Positions 20,641 to 30,016 of a DNA stretch of 64,000 nt are shown here, piece by piece. The position numbers and the translations under genes are program-made. Below the pieces are notes generated by a model, which worked only from the letters and a program-made list of their open reading frames with translations, ran no database searches and was not told where the DNA came from. Within the stretch, counting starts at the first letter, position 1. Every line of letters begins with the position of its first letter. The DNA lies in contig NC_081552.1 in assembly GCF_963082655.1 (NCBI RefSeq), positions 55,392,286 to 55,456,285 on the forward strand, written 5' to 3'. Source of the stretch: Stomoxys calcitrans (Eukaryota > Arthropoda > Insecta > Diptera > Muscidae).

Positions 20641-21360
20641 AGGCCCGTGCTCCACTAAATTAATTTTTCTAACGACAACATTTTAATGCATTTTTTTCTG
20701 AAGCCAAATTTTAATGAAATATCAGTGAAAATTTCTCCTAAAAAAATTTTCTTAAGACAATATTACAAAATAAATAAGACAAAAATTTTAAAATTTAATG
20801 ATCTTCGCATTACCAGGCAAAAACCTTGAAAATTAAAGAAAATTCGGCATAGCCCTGCCGGGATTCGGATCTGGGCAAATGGAGCAACAGCCGTTGCCGT
20901 TGTCTAGGGTTCGAAGCCATCAATACAACTTCCAACAGATGTCTGGTCTAGAAGTAGTGTAATTGTCGCAGAAAAAAGTCTGTCACTACGCGTAAACACA
21001 TGCATTGGGAAAAAGTAAAGCTAAAAGATTGTGTTGTCGAGCGTGGTAATTGAATCATATAGGCGTTTACGCAATTAATACGATTCAAATACAATGTACC
21101 AACGCACGGCCCTTGAAGCCATCACACCTAATATGGTTGAAAAATCTTCCAACCAAAGACGAAACGCGTCCAATAGTGGTGAGTGTGTGTCGCTATCTCT
21201 GGCTTTCCTCTTTCATTTGCAAAGAAAATCTCCGATCACTGAGCTCGTCTCGAAAGAGAAACAAACGAAAATTAGAAAATTTTCAATAAAGTTTTTAAGA
21301 CAAAATTTCAAAAAATATTTAAAAACAAAATTCAGTGAAATTTTTTCAAAAAAATAAACC
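20641..21360. other. Unassigned 720-bp stretch, possibly host DNA
   Basis: Not built from the repeats seen elsewhere in the window. Includes AT-rich arms with AAATTTTAATGAAATATCAG and AAAATTCAGTGAAATTTTTTC and a GC-richer centre. At 20848-20875 CCTGCCGGGATTCGGATC resembles a degenerate tRNA B-box region in inverse complement, so an old SINE tail is possible. It also contains the weak exon candidate at 21094. Confidence 0.4.
21094..21178 (+). CDS. Weak candidate 5' coding exon
   Basis: ATG at 21094 opens a frame MYQRTALEAITPNMVEKSS followed by NQRRNASNS. At 21179 a good consensus splice donor (G|GTGAGTGTG) follows, and the region is outside recognisable repeats. I do not recognise the peptide. 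No promoter or acceptor can be shown, and such ATG plus donor pairs occur by chance, so this is only a candidate. Confidence 0.15.
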
Positions 21361-21714
21361 TCAGTACGGCCCGGATCGGTCTATAACTTGATATAGCTCC
21401 CATATAAACCGATCTCCCGATTTGACTTCTTGAACCGCAATTTTTGTCCGATGTGGCTGAAATTTTGGCTGTAGTGTTTTGTTGTGACTTCCAACAACTA
21501 TGTCAAGTACGGTCCAAATCGGTCTATAACCTGATATAGCTCCCATATAATATATGGGATCTCCCGATTTGGCTTCTTGAGCCCTTACAAGCCGCAATTT
21601 TTGTCCGATTAGGCTGAAATTTTGCATATGATGTTCTGCTATGACTTCCAACAACTACGCTAAGCACGGTCAAAATCGGTATATAACCTTATATAACCTA
21701 TATATATAACCTAT
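21361..21714 (+). repeat. HINE-B2 monomer fragment
   Basis: Two monomers of B2 type (ATAACTTGATATAGCTCCC, CCGATTTGACTTCTTGA, CTTCCAACAACTATGTC) with boxes about 150 bp apart and neither terminus. Ends in a short ACCTATATATATAACC repeat directly before the HINE-A tip. Confidence 0.65.
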
Positions 21715-23275
21715 TTTTATACCCACCACCGAAGGATGGGGGTATATTCATTTTGTCATTCCGTTTGCAACACATCGAAATATCCATTTCCGACCCTATA
21801 AAGTATATATATTCTTGATCAGCGTAAAAATCTAAGACGATCTAGACATGTCCGTCCGTCTGTCCGTCTGTCCGTCTGTCTGTTGAAATCACGCTACAGT
21901 CTTTAAAAATAGAGATATTGAGCTGAAATTTTGCACAGATTCTTTTTTTGTCCATAAGCAGGTTAAGTTCGAAGATGGGCTATATCGGACTATATCTTGA
22001 TATAGCCCCCATATAGACCGATCCGCCGATTTAGGGTCTTAGGCCCATAAAAGCCAAATTTATTATCCGATTTTGCTGAAATGTGGGACAGTGAGTTGCG
22101 TTGGGCCCTTCGACATCCTTCGTCAATTTGGCTCAGATCGGTCCAAATTTGGATATAGCTGCCATATAGACCGATCCTCAGATTAAGGGTCTTAGGCCCA
22201 TAAAAGCTACATTTTATATCCGATTTGGATGAAATTTGGCACAGTGAGTTGTGTTTGGCCCTTCGACATCCTTCGTCAATTTGGCTCTGATCGGTTCAGA
22301 TTTGGATATAGCTGCCATATAGACCGATCCTCTGATTTATGGTCTTAGGCCCATAAAAGCCACATTTATTATCCGATTTTGCTGAAATTTGGGACAGTGA
22401 GTTGCGTTGAGCCCTTCGACATCCTTCGTCAATTTGGCCTAGATCGGTTTAAATTTGGATATAGCTGCCATATAGACCGATCCTCCGATTTATGGTCTTA
22501 GGCCCATAAAAGCCACATTTATTATCCGATTTTGCTGAAATTTGGGACAGTGAATTGCGTTGAGCTCTTCGACATCCTTCGTCAATTTGGTCCAGATCGG
22601 TCCAAATTTGGATATAGCTGCCATATAGACCGATCCTCCGATTTATGGTCTTAGGCCCATGAAAGCCACATTTATTATCCGATTTTGCTGAAATTTGGTA
22701 CAGTGAGTTGCGTTTAGCCCTTCGACATCCTTCGTCAATTTGGCCCAGATCGGTCCAAATTTGGATATAGCTGCCATATAGACCGATCCTCCGATTTATG
22801 GTCTTAGGCCCATAAAAGCCACATTTATTATCCGATTTTGCTGAAATTTGGAATAGTGGTTTGCCTTAGACCCTTCGACGTCTTCCATTTGGCCTTGATC
22901 GGTTCAGATTTGGATATAGCTGCCATATAGACCGATCTCTCGATTTAAGTTTTTGGGCCCATAAAAAGCGCATTTATTGTCCGATGTCGCCGAAATTTGG
23001 GACAATGACTTGTGTTGGGCCCTTCGATATTTGCCTTCAATTTAGCTCAGATCGGTTCAGATTTGGATATAGCTGCCATATAGACCTATCTCTCTGTTGA
23101 ACAATGACATGTACTTATAAGCATTTGGTCTAAATCGGATGATATCTATAGAGCTGCTAGGGGTCATTAGGTATACAATTTTCCCCGGATTTGACGAAAG
23201 GTGGTTTATATATATACCCGAGGTGGTGGGTATCCAAAGTTCGGCCCGGCCAAACTTAACGCCTTCTTACTTGTT
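21715..23275 (+). mobile_element. HINE-A element, complete reference copy
   Basis: Best A-type copy. Order: tip TATACCCACCACC paired with GGGGGTATA (5' hairpin), TATATATATTCTTGATCAG box, CATGTCCGTCCGTCTGTCC tract, GAGATATTGAGCTGAAATTT, about eight monomers, then GAGGTGGTGGGTATCC (inverted partner of the tip, 12 bp perfect), hairpin GTTCGGCCCGGCCAAAC and tail CTTACTTGTT at 23275. The GGATATAGCTGCCATATAG box starts at 22151, 22304, 22457, 22610 and 22763, exactly 153 bp apart. This layout matches the Helentron-associated DINE-1 group as I know it: subterminal inverted repeats, 3' stem-loop, internal tandem repeats, no target duplication. No coding capacity. Confidence 0.9.
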
Positions 23276-23595
23276 AGTGGTGTTTTTGGGAGGGGCGGCC
23301 ACCCAAAAACTTGGACCCACATTTAGATAAACGATTCGTATTCTAAACTCAAATAGCTTTTATTCAAGCCCCATATTGCCATGGTCAGTAAATAAGTCCT
23401 GTTTTGGGTGTGTTTTGGGGAAGTGGTGGACCCCCAGAAACTTGGTCCCACATTTGGATATCAGATTCGTATTCTACTCTCAAATAACTTTCATTTGAGT
23501 CCCATATTACCATGGTCGGTAAATATGTCCGATTTAGGGGTGTTTTGGAGGTTGGGGTGGTCCCCTAACACTTGGTCCGTCAATTGGATATAATA
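23276..23595 (-). mobile_element. Helitron-type body fragment
   Basis: Two and a half body units in inverse complement (CCATGGTAATATGGGACTCA, ATGAAAGTTATTTGAGAGTA), interrupted by the mariner relic at 23596 and continuing at 24481. Confidence 0.5.
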
Positions 23596-24480
23596 TTGGG
23601 TTGACCGAAAAGGTAATTAAATTCATTTTTATTAAAACTTAGAATGAACTTTAATCAAATATATAATTGCCATTTTGTTCGATAACCTTTTGCCATCTTC
23701 CTGGCAAATTTAGTATTCCACGCTCATAGAACTTCTGGCCTTTATCTGCAAAAAACTGAACCAAGTGCGATTTTATAGCCTCATCATTGCCGAAAGATTT
23801 ACCATTTAAGGAGTTCTGCAAAGATCGAAATAAATGGTAGTCTGATGGTGCAAGGTCAGGGCTATATGGTAGATGCATCAAAAGTTCCCAGCCAAGCTCA
23901 CTCAGTTTTTGGCGAGTGACCAAAGATGTATGCGGTCCAGCGTTGTCCTGGTGGAATATGGTACCTTTACGATTGACCAATTCTGGTCGCTTCTCCTTGA
24001 TGGCTGTATTCAATTTGTCCAATTGTTGACATTATACATCCGAATTAATCGTTTGGTTCCTTGGAAGGAGCTCAAAATATACCACACCCTTCCAATCCCA
24101 CCAAACAGACAGCATAACCTTCTTTTGGTGGATATCACGTTGGACTAACGTTGTTGTAATCAATCCATTTTTCATCTCCAGTTATGATTCGTTTTAAAAA
24201 CGGATCGAATTCATTGCGTTTAAGGTGCATATCACAACCGTTGATTCAGTTTGGTAAATGAATTTCTTTCAATACATGTGGTACCCATATTAAAATTGAC
24301 GCCAAACAAACAAATGTAAACATAATTTCGCGCACTTTTTTTCTAAAGCAAGCTAAAAGTAACAGCTGATAACTGACAGAAGAAAGAATGCAATTACAGA
24401 GTCACAAGCCGTTGAAAAAATTTGTCAACGCCGACTATATTACTACTATATTACCGGCAATTACTTTTTGGGCAACCCAA
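23596..24480 (-). mobile_element. Mariner element, internally deleted (885 bp)
   Basis: Ends TTGGGTTGACCGAAAAGG and GGGCAACCCAA (inverse partner), flanked by TA at 23594-23595 and 24481-24482. Same family as 15632-16897, but about 380 bp shorter, mainly by loss of the 5' third of the gene and of a block after the first catalytic site. It lies in a Helitron body. Confidence 0.85.
23651..24287 (-). pseudogene. Mariner transposase relic
   Basis: The C-terminal 123 codons (24022-23651) are open and hold HQDNAGPH and LAPSDYHLF, the second and third catalytic aspartates, again 34 residues apart, and an intact end WQKVIEQNGNYIFD. Just upstream an in-frame TAA replaces a cysteine codon, then a deletion removes the segment after TGDEKWIDYNNV (first aspartate, about 24160). 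Upstream of VPHVLKEIHLP-like sequence at about 24285 the DNA-binding half is gone, joined directly to the 5' leader. In this copy the 35-bp segment missing from 15709-16698 is present. Confidence 0.85.
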
Positions 24481-26240
24481 TATACTTTTTCTTATCCTAA
24501 ATACCTTTCATTTGAGTCCCATATTGTCGTGATTGATCTAAATTTTTAAGTTATTATAAACAAACTAAATTTTGCTTAAATCGACCCACCCATCTCTGAG
24601 ACCTGGCGTTTTTGAAAATAGGGTAAGGGGAGGGTCACCCTATTAAAGTTCGGATGTTAGATCTACTTCATTCTCTTGAATTTGGTGGTGGATTGGAGTA
24701 CCCAAAGTCTTTGCTCCGAAAGTGGATATCATACTCCATTTCCAAAAACCACATTGGAGCTACATATTGCTTTAGTCGGTATATATGTGTGGTTTAGGTG
24801 TGTGGTTTATGAGGTGGGACGTCCCTGAAACACTTGGCTATGAAACAGATACAGGTTTGAGCCCCTTTTTGGCTTAATTCACAAATATGTCCAGTTTAAT
24901 GGGTATGCAGGGGGGCGCGGCCACCACGTACTTAGCCCTGAAAAAATATCGGCATCGATCTTTACTCTCAAATCTCTTTTATTTTAGCCCCAATTGCCAT
25001 TGGTTTAGGGGGAGTTTATGGGGTGACACAACCCCCAAACATTTGGGCTGAAAATTGGATATCAAATTCGTTTTCTACTATCAAATACCTATTATTTATC
25101 TTGACCGGCTTAAAGAGAGTTTAGAGGTGGACCCTAAATTAATATCAACATCGTGCTAGATCACGATTTTGTTTGAGCCCCATAATATGAAGCATTTTGA
25201 AGGTGGCTATCAAGATATTAAGGGCTACAGGTCTCGTTCCGATTCACACTAATAAATTATTTTGTATTGGTTATCTACATTCAAAATCATATTTCAAAGC
25301 GACCACGTCCTATTGAAGAGTATTTAGTGGGTGAGTCGGTCCCAGAGCCTGTCTTAAATGTGTATACCAGATTCGAAGTCAACTCCCAAAGACCTATCAT
25401 TCAATACTCATTTTGTGACGTTGGACATTTACGCCTGTTTTAGGGTTGGGAAGGCCCCGTAGACATCTTGGACCAAATTCTTATAACAGATGTCCACTCA
25501 GCTTCTAAATATCTTTCGTTTGATACCCATATTGTCCCAATCGGTAAACATATCCTGTTGAGGGGTTTTGGGAGGTGGGAAGGCGCCTCAGACACCAAGG
25601 AATAAATTTTTATATCAGCATTGGACTCTACCTTTAAATAGATTTCATTTGATATCCATATTGTCCCAATCGGAAATATTTGTGCTGCTGGGGGGTTTTT
25701 CAGACACCGAAAAATTAATTTTTGTGTAAGATTTGTATTTTACTTTTAAATATCTTTAATTTTATACCCATATTGCCCAAAGCGGCAAAGTGTCCTGTTG
25801 GGTGGTGTTTTTGGGGGTGGGGGACCCCCCGACTCTTAGGGTAAGATTTTAATGCCAAGTTCGTACTCTACTCTTAAATACCTTTCATTTGATACCCATA
25901 TTGCCCAAAACAGTGAAAGTGTCCCCTTGGGGCTTTTTTTTGGGGGTAGGGGAAAATTAAGAGTGAAATTTTTATACCAAATTCGTACTCATCTCTTAAA
26001 TACCTTTCATTGGATACGAATATTGTCCCAAGCGCAAAATCAGGTTATTTGACCCAAAAATTTTATACCGATTTTGTGTTTTTGGGGTACGATAAGGTGG
26101 CATAAAAAATTTTGCTTAAATCAATGCACGCATCTCTGAGATCTGGCGTTTTTGAACATTGTGGTAAGGGAGAGGGTATGATTAAGGAGGGCTTTTGGGC
26201 ACCTGAACCAAATATTATTAATATCGTAATATATTTAGAT
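24481..26240 (-). mobile_element. Helitron-type body, long
   Basis: Around a dozen body units in inverse complement, spaced roughly 100-150 bp, with TACCCATATTGTCCCAATCG and CCTTTCATTTGATACC motifs. Two 5'-region segments (AAATTTTGCTTAAATCGACC at 24555 and AAATTTTGCTTAAATCAATG at 26110, each followed by CATCTCTGAGAYCTGGCG) suggest two consecutive elements. No tip or CTAG end is visible. Open frames here, such as 25852-26052, look like shadows of the repeats. Confidence 0.5.
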
Positions 26241-26349
26241 ATTAATATGGAAATATTGTAGTAGTGTTATTATAAATTTTGATAATACATATATGTATGG
26301 TGGTGGGTAAATGTTCGGCACTGCCGAACTTAGTGCATTTTTACTTGAC
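26241..26349 (+). mobile_element. 3' end of a divergent third HINE type
   Basis: GGTGGTGGGTAAATGTTCGG at 26299, hairpin GTTCGGCACTGCCGAAC, tail CTTAGTGCATTTTTACTTG. The stem differs from A and B (GGCACTGCC instead of GGCCCGGCC) but still pairs. The rest of the element is missing; the preceding 60 bp are AT-rich. Confidence 0.7.
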
Positions 26350-27156
26350 TTGTATAAACTAATCTCAATTTGCCCATTTTAAGCCCAAACAAAATATTTT
26401 TTTGGATAAAAACCGTAATAAGTGCAACGATTGACGAAATTCAGAAAAACCACGCCAACGATGATGAATTCATTATATTAATGAAAATTTTCATTGTAAA
26501 TTTTTAAAATTAAATTTTCGTTGTTTTAATGAATACCGGTTAACGGATGCTGTTCGTTTATATGACAAACGGTTTTTTTTTTCATTCGTCCTATCATTCT
26601 ATCAACAACGTTCTTGGCTGTTGTATCAACGAACTCGATACGCTAATACTTCCTTACTCATACTATCCCATCCACTGTCCACATTCATATTTTTAACGAA
26701 AATGTCTGTTATATTAATGACAGTCATTCGTTAAGTGTTTTCCTTTATGTCGACGATTGACTTAATCGTTCAGTCAATGTACTGGGTTATTGTATCAATG
26801 CTTGCAATTCGTTATTATTCATTGGCGGTTGATCGTTATTTGCAAACCTCGATTTCCGTGGTCAAATATGCCCAAAAGTTTTAAATCTTTATTAAGTTGA
26901 ATTTGCAGGAGTGTTTCATGGCAACAGTTAGGAGTTTCTCAGTTTTTTATTAAAATATGGAAAATAAAAATTTCGTAATATTGATGAATGGGAACTTGTA
27001 AATACAACGATTGACGAAATTCAGAAAAACAGCGTCAACGATTGAATTCATTATATTAACGAAAATTTGCTTTGTATAAACTCAATTTTCTGGGCGCGGC
27101 CGAAATTAGCATACTAAATAATGTACCTTATGTTTTTCTCCATGCTAATAACTCAT
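26350..27156. repeat. Unassigned region bounded by direct repeats
   Basis: A segment of about 65 bp starting CAACGATTGACGAAATTCAG occurs at 26425 and again at 27005, 580 bp apart, both followed by GAATTCATTATATTAA. Between them the sequence is rich in ACGAA/AACG motifs (GTCCTATCATTCTATCAACA, TTGTATCAACGAACTCGATA). No protein frame. It could be a decayed solo repeat or a tandem satellite-like unit. I cannot name it. Confidence 0.5.
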
Positions 27157-28137
27157 ACTTTTTATACCAACCACCGAAGGATGGGGATATATTATTTTGT
27201 CATTCCGTTTGCAACAAATCGAAATATCCATTTCCGACCCTATAAAATATATATATTCTTGATCAGCGCAAAAATCTAAGACGATCTAACAATGTCCGTC
27301 CGTCTGTCCGTCTGTCTGTTGAAATCACGCTACAGTCTTTAAAAATAGAGATATTGAGCTGAAATTTTGCACAGATTCTTTTTTTGTCCATAAGCAGGTT
27401 AAGTTCGAAGATGGGCTATATCGGACTATATCTTGATATTGCCCCCATATAGACCGATCCGCCGATTTAGGGTCTTAGGCCCATAAAAGCCACATTTATT
27501 ATCCAATTTTGCTGAAATTTGGGACAGTGTGTTGAGTTAGGCCCTTCGACATCCTTCGTTAATTTGGCTCTGATCGGTCCAGATTTGGATTTAGCTGTCA
27601 TATAGACCGATCCTCCGATTAAGGTTCTAAGGCCCATAAAAGCCACATTTATTATCCGATTTTGCTGAAATGTGGGACAGTGAGTTGTGTTAGGCCCTTC
27701 GACTTCCTTCGTCAATTTGGCTCAGATTGGTCCAGATTTGGATATAGCTGCCATATAGACCGATCCTCCGATTTGGGGTCTTAGGTCCATAAAAGCCACA
27801 TTTATTATCCGATTTTGCTGAAATTTGGAACAGTGAGTTGTGTTAGGCTCTTCGACATCTTTCTTCAATTTGGCTCTGATCGGTTCAGATTTGGATATAG
27901 CTGACATATAGACCGCTCTCTCCATTTAAAGTTTTGGGCCCAAAACGGTCCAGATTTTGATGTAGCTGTCACATAGACCGATATCTCGATTTAAAGTTTT
28001 GGCCACATAAAAGGCGCATTTATAATCCGATTTCACTGAAATTTGACACAGTGACTTATGTTAGGCTTTTCGACATCCGTGTCGTATATGGTTCAGATTG
28101 GTTTATTTTTAGACATAGCTACTAAAAAGATCAATTT
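27157..28137 (+). mobile_element. HINE-A element, outer part of a nest (left piece)
   Basis: Tip TATACCAACCACCGAAGG (one substitution), tract, five to six monomers, ending at ACTAAAAAGATCAATT. The missing end is at 29600-29792, after the inner HINE-A. The joined sequence equals the normal AAAAAGACCAATATTTTGTT. Confidence 0.8.
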
Positions 28138-29599
28138 TTATACCCACCGCCGACGGATGGGGGTATAATCATTTTGTCATTCCGTTTGCAACACATCGAA
28201 ACACCATTTCCGACCCTATAAGATATATATATTCTTGATCAGCGTAAAAATCTAAGACGATCTAGACATGTCCGTCCGTCTGTCTGTTGAAATCACGCTA
28301 CAGTCTTCAAAAATAGAGATATTGAGTTGAAATTTTGCACAGGTTCTTTTTTTATCCATAAGCAGGTTAAGTTGTAAGATGGGCTATATCGGACTATATC
28401 TTGATATAGCCCCCATATAGACCGATTCGCCGATTTAGGGTCTTAGGCCAATAAAGGCCACATTTATTATCCGATTTTGCTGAAATTTGGGACAGTGAGT
28501 TGTGTTAGGCCCTTCGACATTCTCCGTCAATGTGGGCCAGATCGGTCCAGATTTGGATATAGCTGCCATATAGACCGATCCTCCAATTTAGGGTCTTAGG
28601 CCCATAAAAGCCACATTTATTATCCGATTTTGCTGAAATTCGGGACAGTGATTTGTGTTACGCCCTTCGACATCCTCCGTCAATTTGGCTCAGATCGGTC
28701 CAGATTTGGATAAAGCTGCCATATTTTTATCCATAAGCAGGTTAAGTTGTAAGATGGGCTATATCGGACTATATCTTGATATAGCCCCCATATAGACCGA
28801 TTCGCCGATTTAGGGTCTTAGGCCAATAAAGGCCACATTTATTATCCGATTTTGCTGAAATTTGGGACAGTGAGTTGTGTTAGGCCCTTCGACATTCTCC
28901 GTCAATACGGCTCAGATCGATCCAGATTTGGATATAGCTGCCATATAGACCGATCCTCCGATTTAGGGTCATAGACCCATAAAAGCTACATTTATTATCC
29001 GATTTTGCTGAAATTTGGGACAATGAGTTGTGTTAGGCCCTTCGACATCGTCCGTCAATATGGCTCAGATCGGTTCAGATTTAGATATAGCTGCCATATA
29101 GACCGATCTCTCGGTTTTAGATTTTGGGGCCATAAAAAGCGCATTTATTGTCCGATGTTGCCGCAATTTGGGACAAAGAGTTAAGTTAAGTCCCTCCACA
29201 TATTTCTTCAAATGGTTTATATGCATATAGCTGCCATATAAACCGATCTCTCGATTTGAAGTCTTGGCCCCATAAAAGGCGCATTTTTAATCCGATTGCG
29301 ATTGAAATTTGACACACTGACTTATGTTATGCTTTTCGACATCCGTATGGTATATAGTTCAGATCGGTTTATTTTTAGATATAACTACTAAAAAGACCAA
29401 TATTTTGTTATATATAATTGAACAATAACTTTTACTTATACGTAGTTGGTCTAAATCGGAACATATATTGATATAGCTGCTATGGGACATAAGGTATGCA
29501 ATTTTCATCGAATTTTGATGAAAGGTGGTTTACATATATACCCGAGGTGGTGGGTATCCAAAGTTCGGCCCGGCCGAACTTAACGCCTTTTTGCTTGTT
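28138..29599 (+). mobile_element. HINE-A element inserted in another HINE-A
   Basis: Complete: tip TATACCCACCGCCGACGG, tract GTCCGTCCGTCTGTCTG, about eight monomers, 3' partner GGTGGTGGGTATCC, hairpin GTTCGGCCCGGCCGAAC, tail TTGCTTGTT. Inside, a block of about 377 bp starting TTATCCATAAGCAGGTTAAG (28350) is repeated from 28727, bringing the pre-array segment in twice. Confidence 0.85.
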
Positions 29600-29792
29600 T
29601 GTTATACACAATTGAACAATGACTTGTTCTTATTAGTATTTGGTCCAAATCGGAGCATATTTCGATACATCTGCTATGGGACATAAGGCGTGCAATTTTC
29701 CCCGGTTTTTGATGAAAGGTGGTTTACACATATACCCGAGATGGTGGTTATCCAAAGTTCGGCCCGGCCGAACTTAACGCCTTTTTACTTGT
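29600..29792 (+). mobile_element. HINE-A element, outer part of a nest (right piece)
   Basis: Continues the copy begun at 27157: GTTATACACAATTGAACAATG through CCCGAGATGGTGGTTATCC, hairpin and ACTTGTT. The subterminal repeat has two substitutions. Confidence 0.8.
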
Positions 29793-30016
29793 TTTCACTT
29801 ACATATATCTCATGTTCTTATGACATGAATTTTTCATCATTCTTTCAACTATTTTCCAAAATATTTCAGTCGAAAGTTATTGAAAGTTAAGGAAACTAGC
29901 AAGCGAGTCAAATATATGCCAATCTTTTGAAAAGCATCCATGTAATATATGCAATTGATCCATAACATATGGAGCATGAAGATACAGGGTGTTATAGGCA
30001 AGTTTGATTAAAGTTT
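29793..30016. other. Unassigned AT-rich spacer
   Basis: TTCACTTACATATATCTCATG through AGTTTGATTAAAGTTTA, with no resemblance to the other repeats here and no useful frame. It may be local host DNA into which the neighbouring HINEs inserted. Confidence 0.4.

Noticed and set aside
20848..20875. tRNA gene suggested by a B-box-like GGATTCGGATC
   Set aside because: No A box or cloverleaf could be built around it on either strand. At most a SINE relic.
22151..23070. 153-bp arrays as CRISPR or as a centromeric satellite
   Set aside because: Monomers are contiguous without spacers and bounded by element termini, so they are internal repeats of a mobile element. A true satellite array would need many more copies without termini.
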